A DNA stretch of 64,000 nt from Roseibium hamelinense (GTDB lineage Bacteria; Pseudomonadota; Alphaproteobacteria; Rhizobiales; Stappiaceae), in assembly GCF_007830545.1 (NCBI RefSeq), contig NZ_VLLF01000008.1, forward strand, positions 62,001 through 126,000, given 5' to 3'. A program made the position numbers and the translations under genes. The notes beneath the pieces were generated by a model. The model worked only from the letters and a program-made list of their open reading frames with translations, ran no database searches and was not told the DNA's origin. Shown here one piece after another: positions 45,863-55,375 of this stretch. Position 1 is the first letter of the stretch, and each line of letters starts with the position of its first letter.

Positions 45863-46420
45863 CTAAGGTTCCAGCTCTGTGTCCCAATACAAAAAATCCA
45901 ACCAACTCTCATGTAGGTAGTTCGGCGGAAATCCACGGCCGTTATTGTGCAAATCTTGAATTGTAGGCTGAAAAGGCATGTGCATCGGCCACATGTTAAT
46001 TTGCGCGCAGGACTTATTAGCCTTGCGCAAATTACATGGGGAACACGCAGTTATCACATTTTCCCAAGTCGTTTGGCCGCCTTTCGATCGTGGAATTAGA
46101 TGATCAAAGGTTAGTTCTTCCTTAGACCCACAGTATTGGCACTGGAACTTGTCGCGCAAGAAAACGTTGAAGCGGGTGAAGGCGGGGAAGCGGCTTGGTT
46201 TTACGAAAGTCTTTAAGGAAACAACGCTTGGCAATCTGAATTCGAAGCTCGGACTTCGCACCGTCGCATCATATTCAGAAACAATGTTCACGCGATCAAG
46301 AAAAACAGCCTTAATCGTGTCCTGCCATGACCAAAGCGACAAGGGATAGTAGCTCAGAGGTCTGTAATCTGCGTTGAGTACCAACGCCGGATGGGCGCCC
46401 GGCGAAACTGCAATCGTCAC
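45863..46420 (-). CDS. HNH endonuclease family protein
   Basis: A 185-residue protein. GTG 46420 (VTIAVSPGAHPALV) has GAGGAGCGGAAG immediately upstream; a longer frame to 46579 is less convincing. The first third (PALVLNADYRPLSYYPLSLWSWQDTI) is the conserved family opening, and the C-terminus has a CQYCG...DHLIPRSKGG...CSPCN HNH-zinc core. This is a common chromosomal HNH protein in alphaproteobacteria, of unknown role (DNA repair or editing has been guessed). It lies in the AT-rich interval between the TadG-like gene and leuC. Confidence 0.85.
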   Translation of the reverse strand: MTIAVSPGAHPALVLNADYRPLSYYPLSLWSWQDTIKAVFLDRVNIVSEYDATVRSPSFEFRLPSVVSLKTFVKPSRFPAFTRFNVFLRDKFQCQYCGSKEELTFDHLIPRSKGGQTTWENVITACSPCNLRKANKSCAQINMWPMHMPFQPTIQDLHNNGRGFPPNYLHESWLDFLYWDTELEP

Positions 46421-46712
46421 CTTCCGCTCCTCAAACGTGATCGGATGTCGTGCTATCCGAACCAGTTGGACTGTACGGCTAGCCCTTGTTTCGTCGAGAG
46501 TATTGTAGTGCTCAAGTGACAGTCTTGTGAAGCCAAAATAAATAGGTGCGTCCTTATGGCAAACACGCTTCGTCGGCAAAAGGATAACGAACGCAATTAA
46601 TTGAGTTATATGCAGATTTGGCCAATCGTTGCATTGCCAACTTATTTTCCTCTGGGAAACAAAAAAGGGCGCCTGATGAGCGCCCTTTTTCCTTTATGCA
46701 CTTATCGGCGAA
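46421..46712. other. Gap between HNH gene and leuC
   Basis: No gene is supported. It contains the leuC terminator at its leuC side and presumably the HNH promoter. A longer frame of the HNH gene reaches 46579, and its residues (FGFTRLSLEHYNTLDE) are not convincingly conserved. Confidence 0.45.
46662..46690 (-). terminator. Rho-independent terminator of leuC
   Basis: AAAAAGGGCGC and GCGCCCTTTTT form an 11-bp stem around a 7-base loop, with a T6 run on the minus strand, 23 bp beyond the leuC stop. Confidence 0.9.
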
Positions 46713-48125
46713 TCAATTCACAGTCCATTCCCGGATATCGACGAAATGGCCTGCAATTGCAGAGGCCGCGGCCATGGCCGGCGATACAAGATGCGTTCGG
46801 CCCTTGTGCCCCTGTCGCCCCTCAAAATTGCGGTTCGAGGTAGACGCACAACGCTCTCCCGGCTTCAACTTATCAGCATTCATGGCAAGACACATTGAGC
46901 AACCAGGTTCACGCCATTCAAATCCGGCGTTTTTAAACACAACGTCAAGACCTTCCTCTTCGGCCTGTTCTTTCACAAGACCGGAGCCCGGTACGACCAT
47001 TGCCGAGACAGTTGGACTGACCTTATGATTTCCAATAACAGCTGCGGCAGCGCGCAAATCTTCAATTCGGCCATTCGTACACGACCCGATGAACACGCGA
47101 TCGATCTTTATGTCTGTCATTTTTGTGCCTGGTTCCAGCCCCATATACTCCAGAGCACGCCGCTTTGAGGCCCGGCGGTTTTCCTCTTCGATCTGATCCG
47201 GATTGGGAACATGGCCTTCAATAGACACAACGTCTTCCGGAGATGATCCCCAACTCACGATAGGCGGCAGATTTGCGGCATCCAGACGGATGATCTTGTC
47301 GAACTCAGCACCTTCGTCAGACTTCAGGGTTTTCCAGTGCGCAAGGGCCATATCCCAAGCTTCGCCTTTTGGAGCTTTCGGGCGGCCTTTGATGTATTCG
47401 AACGTAGTTTCATCAGGCGCTATTAACCCTGCTCGCGCGCCCGCTTCGATTGACATGTTGCACACGGTCATACGGCCTTCCATCGAAAGGCTGCGGATCG
47501 CTTCTCCAGCATATTCGATTACATAACCGGTGCCGCCGGCCGTTCCAATCTCTCCGATGATCGCCAGAATCACATCCTTTGCAGTCACGCCGGACGGAAG
47601 CTGACCGTCAACCTGAACCAGCATGTTCTTGGCCTTCTTCTGGATCAGTGTTTGCGTCGCAAGAACATGTTCCACTTCTGAAGTCCCGATGCCATGAGCA
47701 AGGGACCCAAACGCACCATGTGTTGACGTATGGCTGTCACCGCAAACAATCGTCATACCTGGAAGCGTAAAGCCCTGTTCCGGACCGACGATGTGAACAA
47801 CACCCTGGCGCATGTCCAATTCAGAATAATATTCAACACCAAACTCTGCAGCATTTTTTGCCAAAGTCTCGACCTGAAGAGCTGACTCAGGATCATCAAT
47901 GCCATCACGGCGGTCGGTTGTCGGAACATTATGGTCAACAACCGCCAGAGTTTTCTGCGGCTGGCGAACTTTCCGGTTTTTCAGCCGCAATCCCTCGAAG
48001 GCCTGAGGGCTGGTCACTTCATGGACAAGATGCCGGTCGATATAAAGGAGAGCTGTGCCGTCTTCCTGATGATCAACCAAATGGTCGTCCCAGATTTTAT
48101 CGTAGAGCGTTTTCGCACGGGCCAT
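46713..48125 (-). CDS. leuC: 3-isopropylmalate dehydratase large subunit
   Basis: A 470-residue aconitase-family subunit of leucine synthesis. ATG 48125 follows GTTTCAGGAGATACCC. The 4Fe-4S cysteines lie in FIGSCTNGR (about residues 349-357) and in [11 protein letters not shown] (about 405-415). The opening [17 protein letters not shown] and [14 protein letters not shown] are diagnostic. leuD is not in the window. The gene lies 223 bp from rplS, with the rplS terminator between them. Confidence 0.97.
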   Translation of the reverse strand: MARAKTLYDKIWDDHLVDHQEDGTALLYIDRHLVHEVTSPQAFEGLRLKNRKVRQPQKTLAVVDHNVPTTDRRDGIDDPESALQVETLAKNAAEFGVEYYSELDMRQGVVHIVGPEQGFTLPGMTIVCGDSHTSTHGAFGSLAHGIGTSEVEHVLATQTLIQKKAKNMLVQVDGQLPSGVTAKDVILAIIGEIGTAGGTGYVIEYAGEAIRSLSMEGRMTVCNMSIEAGARAGLIAPDETTFEYIKGRPKAPKGEAWDMALAHWKTLKSDEGAEFDKIIRLDAANLPPIVSWGSSPEDVVSIEGHVPNPDQIEEENRRASKRRALEYMGLEPGTKMTDIKIDRVFIGSCTNGRIEDLRAAAAVIGNHKVSPTVSAMVVPGSGLVKEQAEEEGLDVVFKNAGFEWREPGCSMCLAMNADKLKPGERCASTSNRNFEGRQGHKGRTHLVSPAMAAASAIAGHFVDIREWTVN

Positions 48126-48300
48126 GGGTATCTCCTGAAACTTTTCAGCGCCACGTTTCTCAAGCTGGAAACAGGCGTTTTTTATAGCTGGCCGCATTTA
48201 AAGCGTAGGGCCTATTCTACCAGTCAGATTGTGATGACTCAGCACACCGAGCAGGTCAAGTGAATCAAGTTGAGCTTTTGTCAACGACACTTGACTCACA

Positions 48301-48328
48301 AAAAAGGCGGCACACGGGCCGCCTTTTT
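48301..48328 (-). terminator. Rho-independent terminator of rplS
   Basis: AAAAAGGCGGC and GCCGCCTTTTT form an 11-bp stem around a 6-base loop, with a T-run on the minus strand, 21 bp after the rplS stop. It separates rplS from leuC. Confidence 0.9.
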
Positions 48329-48348
48329 CAAAGATCTTCAAATTCAGA

Positions 48349-48831
48349 TTATTCAGCAGCGCTCTCGGCTGCAGCAGCTGCTGCGTCTTTTTCGGCTTGT
48401 TTTGCTGCCGCTTTCGCAGCTTTTTCGGCCGCCATATCCGCGCGGGTCGCTTCGTTCAAGCGCTTCGCACGCGCGTTAGAGGCCTCAACAATACGAGCGG
48501 ACTTACCGCGGCGGTCGCGCAGGTAGTAAAGCTTTGCCCGGCGTACCTTGCCGCGGCGAACAACTTCAACACCCTCAAGCATCGGCGAGTAAATCGGGAA
48601 CACACGTTCAACGCCTTCGCCGTATGAGATTTTGCGGACCGTGAAGCTTTCATTGATACCGCCGCCAGAACGGGCGATGCACACACCCTCATAAGCCTGC
48701 GTCCGAGTCCGCGTCCCTTCTGTTACACGTACGTTGACGCGAACAGTATCACCGGGAGAAAATTCCGGAAGTTTGCGCTGCTCTTCAATACGTGCCATTT
48801 CAGCTGCATTGAGTTCTTCAATAATGTTCAT
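48349..48831 (-). CDS. rplS: 50S ribosomal protein L19
   Basis: A 160-residue L19 that bridges the subunits at the 30S interface. ATG 48831 has [46 protein letters not shown] and the [20 protein letters not shown] core are diagnostic. The C-terminal tail of about 40 residues is Ala/Glu/Lys-rich ([19 protein letters not shown]), an extension seen in Hyphomicrobiales. It is normally adjacent to trmD, but here a pilus cassette separates the two. Confidence 0.96.
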   Translation of the reverse strand: MNIIEELNAAEMARIEEQRKLPEFSPGDTVRVNVRVTEGTRTRTQAYEGVCIARSGGGINESFTVRKISYGEGVERVFPIYSPMLEGVEVVRRGKVRRAKLYYLRDRRGKSARIVEASNARAKRLNEATRADMAAEKAAKAAAKQAEKDAAAAAAESAAE

Positions 48832-49175
48832 GGCATATTTCCTTTTTAAATTAACAAGGGCCGGAGCACGGAGTGCTTCCGGGTTCCGAATACCTTGCGC
48901 CATGTTTCGAGTGCCCGAGACCGCAGCTTAACGCGACGATCTCAGCGCGTGTCGCATACAATGAATCTCTTTGTGTGTCACCTAGAATCTCGGCGTTCAA
49001 TTGCCTCGGAGTCACCGTTCGAACCGTATTTTTCATTTACCATATAATTCATTTTTTTATTTACCCGCAAAACACGGCTTACCTAGTGTGAAAAAAATTA
49101 CCTATTTAAGTTAAATCACGGGCTCTCAAGCATTTCGTGCGCTTATGCGTCAGCAAACTTCATCAAGAGGCAAAG
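48832..49175. other. Divergent spacer between rplS and the TadG-like gene
   Basis: No gene is supported in this 344-bp spacer; a 61-codon minus-strand frame exists but looks spurious. The half near 49000-49130 is clearly AT-rich (TATAATTC, ATTTTTTTATTTACC). A hairpin CCGGAGCAC...GTGC-T-TCCGG at 48861-48882, about 30 bases before the rplS start, may be a leader structure. It must hold the rplS promoter and the pilus-cassette promoter. Confidence 0.5.
48861..48882 (-). promoter_or_regulatory. Candidate rplS leader hairpin
   Basis: CCGGAGCAC faces GTGCTTCCGG with one bulged base and a 3-base loop. It lies just upstream of the rplS ribosome-binding site. Ribosomal-protein leaders are often autoregulatory, but this one is a guess from the hairpin alone. 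Confidence 0.35.
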
Positions 49176-50612
49176 ATGAGAATTTCAAAAGTCGTACATT
49201 GTATGTTTTCTCAATTTTTGCGAGATGAAAATGGCAACTTTATAATTATTACAGCCTTGTCGCTTGTGCCTCTCATTGTAATGGCGGGGGGGTCTTTGGA
49301 TGTCCTTCGAATGACCACAACGTCTCAAAAACTCCAAAGCGCATTGGACTCAGCGACCCTGGCGGCCGCTTCGCTTACAAATGCTCAAGATATCGAAACC
49401 ACGATCAATGAATATGTGGCCGCAAATCTCCCGGATAAAAAGCCCTACACCACGCTCGATCTGAGTATCGACACTCAAGATAACGCACTCAACTCGAGAA
49501 CGATCGAAATCTCGGCTTCGGTTCTGCTGGATACGCCCTTTCTGGGCTTGGTGGGTATGGACACACAAACCGTGAGTGCACAGTCAGTCGCAAATCAGTC
49601 TGCGGAAAATGTCGAGATCGCGATGGTGCTTGACATATCCTCGTCTATGAATGGGTCAAAGTTACCGGCTCTCAGAGACGCCGCAAAGGGCTTTGTCGAC
49701 ATCATGCTCGAGGGTAACAACAAAGACTACACATCGATCAACTATGTCCCGTTTGGGGGCACTGTGAATATCGGCGACTTCTACAGTCAGTATGTCGTAG
49801 ACCCTGACAGCGATCCATCTGTGATCATTGATCCGAACATGAGCGAATATGATATTGGTCAGGACGTGTCCTACGGAAAATTTGCTTTTTCCGCCGATGC
49901 GGAAGGATGCATTGAATACCATGATGATGATTTTGGAACGTATACTGACGGTATCGTTTCCATACCTGCCATACCGACCGATAGCAGATCGCAGGTTCCC
50001 GAATTCACACGCTGGAACACCAATAATCCCTGGTGCCCAAAAGACTCGAGCAAGGTGCTGTTAAACACCAACAATCAAAGTGCTCTTGAGTCTGCCATCG
50101 ACGCAATTGAGCTATCTGACGGAACAGGGATGGATATTGGCGCCCTATGGGGCGCGAAAGTTTTGTCAGGCAGCATGCGGGGAAATCTGGGAGGCGACTT
50201 TTCTGATCGCCCTGCAGATTTTGATGATGAAGAGACGTTAAAGGTCGCAGTGATCATGACTGATGGTGAGATCACCGCTCAGTTTAGACCAACCTACGAT
50301 CCAGGTGCGAATTCTCATATCAATAGCGGCTTTGAAAGGCAGACGATTTATTCAAAAGGAGGAAAGAACACGTCTTCTACAACGGAACATCGCGCCGTCG
50401 CTTATTTTAAGAGATCCTGCGATTTCATGAAGCAAAACGGAGTCCAGATTTATACAATCGGCTTCCAGATCTCTTCGGGTTCGACGGCTGACTCACTGCT
50501 AAACTATTGTGCAAGCTCGCCATCGAACTACTATTTCGTGGAAGGCCTGAACATCGACGATGCGTTTGACGCCATTGCGGCATCAGTTAATGCACTACGC
50601 ATCACGGGTTGA
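49176..50612 (+). CDS. TadG-like protein with vWA domain (cassette copy)
   Basis: About 478 residues; ATG 49176 with AGAGG five bases upstream. It opens with a short head and one hydrophobic helix (FIIITALSLVPLIVMAGGSLD). The MIDAS-type DISSSMNGSK (about residue 165) and MTDGEITAQF mark the vWA domain. CASSPSNYYFVEGLNIDDAFDAI is the TadG tail. It is followed by two TadE-like genes, 13 bp away and then overlapping, in one operon. Secretion partners (CpaB, RcpA, TadABC) are not in the window. Confidence 0.85.
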   Translation: MRISKVVHCMFSQFLRDENGNFIIITALSLVPLIVMAGGSLDVLRMTTTSQKLQSALDSATLAAASLTNAQDIETTINEYVAANLPDKKPYTTLDLSIDTQDNALNSRTIEISASVLLDTPFLGLVGMDTQTVSAQSVANQSAENVEIAMVLDISSSMNGSKLPALRDAAKGFVDIMLEGNNKDYTSINYVPFGGTVNIGDFYSQYVVDPDSDPSVIIDPNMSEYDIGQDVSYGKFAFSADAEGCIEYHDDDFGTYTDGIVSIPAIPTDSRSQVPEFTRWNTNNPWCPKDSSKVLLNTNNQSALESAIDAIELSDGTGMDIGALWGAKVLSGSMRGNLGGDFSDRPADFDDEETLKVAVIMTDGEITAQFRPTYDPGANSHINSGFERQTIYSKGGKNTSSTTEHRAVAYFKRSCDFMKQNGVQIYTIGFQISSGSTADSLLNYCASSPSNYYFVEGLNIDDAFDAIAASVNALRITG

Positions 50613-50625
50613 CAGGATACATGTA

Positions 50626-51168
50626 GTGAAAACGGTGTTCCGCAATTTCCGGCGCAATCAAAGCGGCGTAACGGCGATCGAGTTTGCTTTTCTCGCACCG
50701 CTTTATTTCACGCTCCTTTTGTCGAGTTTTGAGCTTGGGCTGCTTTATTCGCGAATCGCGATGCTGGACCACGCTGTCTCAACGATTTCAAAGTCGGTCT
50801 ATATCGGAACTGTGGCTGCCGGCGTAGACGCTGGGACGATTACGAGCGATGACATTGAGCAAGATGTCTGCGATATCGCCGGTCTCATTCTGCCGAATTG
50901 CGTGAACAATATTACTGTTGAGCTCACCGAAATAGCGTCTCTGACAAGTTTTCCTGCAGCGGATGCGACCTGCAGGGATTCTGGAACAGGATTAGATCCG
51001 GTCGTCGAATTCGATCCTGGAGGATCGAGCAGTATCATGTTTATGCGGGTTTGCGTCACCACGAACATCATTACACCGGGGCTTGGGCTTGGCCTGTCGC
51101 TACCTAAAACAGACACTGACCGTTATGAACTTATTTCATCAATGGCATTCATGAATGAGCCGTTCTGA
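50626..51168 (+). CDS. TadE-like pseudopilin 1
   Basis: A 180-residue protein starting at a GTG with AGGA eight bases upstream, so that VKTVFRNFRRNQSG begins it; the ATG at 50590 inside the previous gene is an alternative. TadE's hallmark, a short basic head followed by GVTAIEFAFLAPLYFTLLLSSFELGLLY with the glutamate at +5, is present. The remainder is an acidic, cysteine-bearing extracytoplasmic domain (DVCDIAGLILPNCVN). It sits between the TadG-like gene and a second TadE-like gene. Confidence 0.78.
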   Translation: MKTVFRNFRRNQSGVTAIEFAFLAPLYFTLLLSSFELGLLYSRIAMLDHAVSTISKSVYIGTVAAGVDAGTITSDDIEQDVCDIAGLILPNCVNNITVELTEIASLTSFPAADATCRDSGTGLDPVVEFDPGGSSSIMFMRVCVTTNIITPGLGLGLSLPKTDTDRYELISSMAFMNEPF

Positions 51169-51728
51169 TGAATAATTCAAAGCCTCGCAATCGACCGGTT
51201 TTCTGGCGCAACCATGATGGGGTAGCTGCAGTTGAATTTGCGTTGATTTTCCCTGTACTGCTGCTGATTTTCGTAAACGTGGTCGCACTCTTCGATGGCC
51301 TCCGGGCGTCACGGCTCATCGCCAGATCAGCGGCGGTTTCTGTCGACCTTGTCACACGTTTTCAGGGCAACGATTTCACGTCAGACGATTTTGATGAAAT
51401 CATCGAAGTATCGAAATCGATAGCCGGCCCCTATGCCGAAAATACAAATTTCACAGTGGTCGTCACCAGCATCATCAACGTCTTTGATCAGGACGACGAC
51501 CTGACAGTGGCCTGGAGCGCTAGCGACCCCGTAGACAATGAGCTCGCAGATGCAGACCTGGACGAATTTGACCTGCCAGATCTCGCTCAGGGAGACACGC
51601 TCATCTTGGTGGAAGTGCGTGCGAACTACACACCCATTCTTACGTCTGAAATCGTTGTAAGTTTCACGTTAGACGACTATCAAGTTAGGCGTCCACGTTT
51701 TCAAACTGCTATTGATGCACCGGATTGA
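51168..51728 (+). CDS. TadE-like pseudopilin 2
   Basis: A 186-residue protein whose ATG overlaps the previous stop (TGATG). Head WRNHDGVAAVEFALIFPVLLLIFVNVVALFDGLRAS has the TadE pattern with the glutamate of GVAAVEFAL. The acidic domain (DDLTVAWSASDPVDNELADADLDEFDLPD) is very Asp-rich. It has the same size and helix as TadE-like 1 but little other identity. It ends 4 bp before the convergent trmD stop. Confidence 0.78.
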   Translation: MNNSKPRNRPVFWRNHDGVAAVEFALIFPVLLLIFVNVVALFDGLRASRLIARSAAVSVDLVTRFQGNDFTSDDFDEIIEVSKSIAGPYAENTNFTVVVTSIINVFDQDDDLTVAWSASDPVDNELADADLDEFDLPDLAQGDTLILVEVRANYTPILTSEIVVSFTLDDYQVRRPRFQTAIDAPD

Positions 51729-51731
51729 ATG

Positions 51732-52442
51732 TCAGTCGACGTCATCATCATCTTCGACATAGGCATGCCAGAGATCCGGGCGGCGCTCCCGTGTCAGACG
51801 CTCAGCCTCTGACAACCGCCATTCGTGGATCAGCTTGTGATTGCCTGACGTCAAGACTTCAGGGATCGGCATACCTTCGAAAACGCTCGGCCGAGTGAAA
51901 TGCGGGTGTTCCAGAAGTCCGGTTTCAAAGCTCTCTGTTTCGGCACTTGCAACATTCCCCATCACGCCGGGGATAAGGCGGATAACCGCGTCCAGCATTG
52001 TCAGAGCGGCAGCCTCACCTCCGGAGAGAATGTAGTCACCTACCGAAATCTCCTCTAGGTCACGCGCATCAATAACACGTTGATCTACCCCCTCGAAGCG
52101 CCCGCATACGATGATCGCGCCCGGGCTTTCGGCGAGTTCGTGCGCGCGCCGTTGAGTGAAGGGGCGGCCCCGGGGAGACATGAGAATCCGTGGCCGGGGG
52201 TCCTCGGTCGCTGCAATACTTTCTATCGCTTTTGCCAGGATGTCTGCACGCAGCACCATTCCTGCCCCACCACCGGCCGGTGTGTCGTCAACCGATCGAT
52301 GTTTATCTGTCGCATAGTCGCGGATTTGACAAGTTTCAAACGACCAAAGCCCTTGGTTGAGAGCTCTGCCGGACAAACTATGCCCCAAAGGACCGGGAAA
52401 CATGTCTGGATAAAGCGTCAGGATACTTGCTTTGAAAGCCAT
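51732..52442 (-). CDS. trmD: tRNA (guanine-N1-)-methyltransferase
   Basis: A 236-residue SPOUT methyltransferase that makes m1G37 in tRNA and prevents frameshifting. The SAM knot is visible as [20 protein letters not shown] and the [13 protein letters not shown] substrate loop. It lies in the rpsP-rimM-trmD operon, downstream of rimM by 57 bp. rplS, its usual next neighbour, is separated by the Tad-like cassette. Confidence 0.97.
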   Translation of the reverse strand: MAFKASILTLYPDMFPGPLGHSLSGRALNQGLWSFETCQIRDYATDKHRSVDDTPAGGGAGMVLRADILAKAIESIAATEDPRPRILMSPRGRPFTQRRAHELAESPGAIIVCGRFEGVDQRVIDARDLEEISVGDYILSGGEAAALTMLDAVIRLIPGVMGNVASAETESFETGLLEHPHFTRPSVFEGMPIPEVLTSGNHKLIHEWRLSEAERLTRERRPDLWHAYVEDDDDVD

Positions 52443-52499
52443 CGAATATCCGAATAGCGTTGAGGTTAAGCGCGCACGCAGTCACCGTAGTTTATAGTC

Positions 52500-53054
52500 T
52501 CAAGCATCGCGCCGTTTTTCTGATGGCTCCGGTTCGCCATCCTCAAAATAGTCCGGAGGCAAAACGACCACGACGGTTTTGCCGTTCAGATCAATCGTCG
52601 GAACGAAGTCCTTTGTAAACGGTACGTAGAAGGTCTTGCCGCGCTTTGGTCGGATTTCAAGCAAGTCCCCAGCTCCAAAGTCATGGACCGCAGCGATCTT
52701 TCCAAACACAACACCAGCTTGATCGGCAACGTTCAAACCGTTCAAGTCTGTATAGTAAAATTCCTCGTCGTCCGGTTCGGGAAGTTGGCTGCGGTCTATA
52801 TAGAGCTCAACGCCATTAAGCGCTTCCGCCTCATTGCGATCGTTGACCTGCTTGAATTTTGTCACAACGACTGTTTTTTGGACGCGAGCCTTGTCAACCT
52901 CAAACAACCGGGTACCATCTTTGGTTGTCAATGGCCCATAATCGGTAAAAGAGAGCGGGTCTTCGCCAAACGGCTTGACCCGCACTTCACCTCGGATCCC
53001 ATGGGCCGCGCCGATTATGGCCATTAGCACCTTAGATGTGTCAGATGACGTCAT
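52500..53054 (-). CDS. rimM: Ribosome maturation factor RimM
   Basis: A 184-residue protein that helps 30S maturation near helix 33. MAIIGAAHGIRGEVRVKPFGEDP is the RimM N-terminal domain. The PRC barrel follows (EEFYYTDLNGLNVADQAG). It ends FVPTIDLNGKTVVVVLPPDYFEDGE. CGAAGGAGCTCTCGG precedes the start. It is between rpsP and trmD. Confidence 0.96.
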   Translation of the reverse strand: MTSSDTSKVLMAIIGAAHGIRGEVRVKPFGEDPLSFTDYGPLTTKDGTRLFEVDKARVQKTVVVTKFKQVNDRNEAEALNGVELYIDRSQLPEPDDEEFYYTDLNGLNVADQAGVVFGKIAAVHDFGAGDLLEIRPKRGKTFYVPFTKDFVPTIDLNGKTVVVVLPPDYFEDGEPEPSEKRRDA

Positions 53055-53099
53055 CCGAGAGCTCCTTCGACCGGCCTAGCGATGACCCTCTGGGCACAC

Positions 53100-53501
53100 T
53101 CACTCAGCAGCCGCTTCCTCAGCCGCGCCTTCGCTGGCAGCTTCTGCTGCAGCAGCAGCGGCTTCTTCTTCAGCCTGTTTTTTTGCGTCCAAGCGTTCTT
53201 GAGCTTTTTGGCCGAGCTGCGCTTTTTTCGGGTTGTTGCGGGGCTCACGCTTCAACAAACCGGCGGCATCCAGGAAGCGATGCACTCGGTCGGTCGGCTG
53301 AGCACCTGCACCGAGCCAGTATTGGATACGCTCAACATCGAGCTGGATGCGATCCTCAGAGTCCTTAGGCAGCATAGGGTTGTAGGAACCGACCTTTTCA
53401 ATGAAGCGACCATCGCGCGGTGCACGAATGTCTGCAACAACAATACGGTAGTAAGGGCGCTTTTTCGAACCGCCACGTGCGAGGCGAATTTTTGTAGCCA
53501 T
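53100..53501 (-). CDS. rpsP: 30S ribosomal protein S16
   Basis: A 133-residue S16. [39 protein letters not shown] is the conserved N-terminus. The C-terminal tail of about 45 residues is Ala/Glu/Lys-rich ([19 protein letters not shown]), making it much longer than the roughly 80-residue E. coli protein, an extension known in alphaproteobacteria. AAACTGGAGATATAAA is a strong ribosome-binding site. It sits between aroQ and rimM. Confidence 0.97.
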   Translation of the reverse strand: MATKIRLARGGSKKRPYYRIVVADIRAPRDGRFIEKVGSYNPMLPKDSEDRIQLDVERIQYWLGAGAQPTDRVHRFLDAAGLLKREPRNNPKKAQLGQKAQERLDAKKQAEEEAAAAAAEAASEGAAEEAAAE

Positions 53502-53519
53502 TTTATATCTCCAGTTTGT

Positions 53520-53843
53520 TCAGTTGCCGGCTTTAGCGGCAATGGCTTCGTGGTGCCGAATGACTTCGCGAACAATAAAGTTCAAAAATTTCTCGGCAAA
53601 ATCAGGATCGAGGTGAGCGTCGCTTGCTAGCTGACGCAAACGCTCAATCTGAATCTTTTCGCGCGCCGGATCAGCCGGCGGCAATTCGTTAAGTGCTTTC
53701 AAAACACCAACTTTTTGTGTGCATTTGAACCGTTCTGCCAACATATGCACCAGAGCGGCATCAATATTGTCGATGGACGACCTCAGCGCTTTGAGCTCTT
53801 GAAGCGCATCACTCTGGCCAAGCCTGTTTTCTGCTTCACTCAT
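53520..53843 (-). CDS. aroQ: Chorismate mutase (AroQ type)
   Basis: A 107-residue all-helical chorismate mutase, producing prephenate for phenylalanine and tyrosine. ELKALRSSIDNIDAALVHMLAERF is the first helix with its conserved Arg, and the conserved second block is KVGVLKALNELPPADPAREKIQIERLRQL. The ATG overlaps the ffh stop (ATGA), and rpsP follows after 18 bp. Being in the SRP-ribosomal operon is common in Hyphomicrobiales. Confidence 0.92.
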   Translation of the reverse strand: MSEAENRLGQSDALQELKALRSSIDNIDAALVHMLAERFKCTQKVGVLKALNELPPADPAREKIQIERLRQLASDAHLDPDFAEKFLNFIVREVIRHHEAIAAKAGN

Positions 53844-55375
53844 CGCTTTTTGCCCTTACCCATCCCGGGAAGGCTCGGCATTCTAGGGCCGCCAAGCCCT
53901 GGAAGCCCCGGCATACCTGGCGGCAAACCCTGACCACCAAGACCGGGCATACCTTTCGGAAGGTCCATACCGCCCGGCAGTTGCCCGGATTTTGCCATTT
54001 CTTCGAGTTGCTTCGGGTCAACATCGGGCATACCGCCGCCGCCCATACCACCCATGAGCTTGCCGAGCATTCCCTTGCCCTTGCCCATTTTTTTCATCAT
54101 GTCCGCCATTTGGCGGTGCATCTTGAGGAGCTTGTTGACTTCGGCGACTTCAACGCCTGAACCAGCGGCGATCCGCTTCTTCCGGCTCGCTTTGAGGAGA
54201 TCGGGTTTGCGGCGCTCGGTCGGGGTCATTGATTGAATGATCGCCACTTGACGCTTGAACATTTTGTCGTCGAGCCCGGACGCAGCGATTTGTTTTTTCA
54301 TTTTTCCGACACCCGGCAACATGCCCATCATGCCGGACATACCGCCGAGCTTTTCCATTTGCTTGAGCTGTTCGGCAAGATCCTCGAGGTCAAAATGACC
54401 TTTCTGCATCTTTTTCGCCATCTTTGCTGCTTGCTCAACGTCGATGGCTTCCGAAGCTTTTTCGACCAGCGAAACAATATCGCCCATGCCGAGAATGCGA
54501 TCTGCAATCCGCTTCGGATGGAAGTCTTCAAGCGCGTCTGATTTTTCACCCGTACCGATCAGCTTTACTGGCTTGCCGGTTACAGCTTGCATAGAAAGTG
54601 CGGCACCGCCGCGCCCGTCACCGTCCATACGGGTTAAGGCAATGCCGGTTATTCCGACACGCTCATCAAAATTCTTCGCCAAATTGACCGCATCTTGGCC
54701 GGTCAAACTATCAGCTACGAGAATAATTTCGTGTGGATTGGCGGCCGATTTGACATCCGCCATCTCCACCATCAAAGGCTCGTCGATATGGATGCGGCCT
54801 GCTGTGTCGAGCAGAACAACATCATACCCGCCAAGCTTGGCCGCTGACATAGCCCGTTTTGCAATTTCAACCGGACCCTGGCCCGAAACAATCGGCAGGG
54901 TATCAACGCTGTTTTGCTCACCAAGAACCTTCAGCTGTTCCTGTGCCGCCGGACGGCGCGTATCGAGCGAAGCCATTAGAACCTTGCGCTTATCGCGCTG
55001 GGACATTCGCCGTGCGATTTTCGCTGTCGTCGTCGTCTTACCAGAGCCTTGGAGACCCACCATCATAATAGCAACGGGAGCGGGGGCATTCAGGTCGATC
55101 GGCTGACCTTCACTACCGAGCATTTCAATGAGTTGGTCATGGACTATTTTGACAACCATTTGTCCCGGCGTGACCGATTTGACCACCTCGGCGCCAACTG
55201 CCCGGTTTCGGACCTTGTCGGTGAATGACCGAACAATAGGAAGTGCGACATCAGCCTCGATCAGTGCGCGGCGAATTTCGCGCAACGCTTCATTCACGTC
55301 ATTTTCGGACAGCGCACCGCGGCCGGTGAGCTTATCAAAAATTCCGCTGAGGCGATCTGACAGGCTTTCAAACAT
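53840..55375 (-). CDS. ffh: Signal recognition particle GTPase Ffh
   Basis: A 511-residue SRP protein that targets membrane proteins. ATG 55375 follows AAGGACGCCCGA. The GTPase motifs are GLQGSGKTTTTAKIA (P-loop, about residues 106-120), DTAGRIHID and TRMDGDGRGG. The C-terminal M domain is methionine-rich (MADMMKKMGKGKGML) and ends with a glycine- and proline-rich tail (MPGLGGQGLPPGMPGLPGLGG). It heads the ffh-aroQ-rpsP-rimM-trmD run. Confidence 0.97.
   Translation of the reverse strand: MFESLSDRLSGIFDKLTGRGALSENDVNEALREIRRALIEADVALPIVRSFTDKVRNRAVGAEVVKSVTPGQMVVKIVHDQLIEMLGSEGQPIDLNAPAPVAIMMVGLQGSGKTTTTAKIARRMSQRDKRKVLMASLDTRRPAAQEQLKVLGEQNSVDTLPIVSGQGPVEIAKRAMSAAKLGGYDVVLLDTAGRIHIDEPLMVEMADVKSAANPHEIILVADSLTGQDAVNLAKNFDERVGITGIALTRMDGDGRGGAALSMQAVTGKPVKLIGTGEKSDALEDFHPKRIADRILGMGDIVSLVEKASEAIDVEQAAKMAKKMQKGHFDLEDLAEQLKQMEKLGGMSGMMGMLPGVGKMKKQIAASGLDDKMFKRQVAIIQSMTPTERRKPDLLKASRKKRIAAGSGVEVAEVNKLLKMHRQMADMMKKMGKGKGMLGKLMGGMGGGGMPDVDPKQLEEMAKSGQLPGGMDLPKGMPGLGGQGLPPGMPGLPGLGGPRMPSLPGMGKGKKR

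Noticed and set aside
48851-49036. 61-residue minus-strand frame in the rplS leader
   Set aside because: It overlaps the rplS leader hairpin, has no convincing ribosome-binding site and no recognisable domain.
53100-53260. GCT/GCA-rich repeats near the end of rpsP
   Set aside because: They encode the Ala/Glu-rich S16 tail and are in frame; not a mobile repeat.
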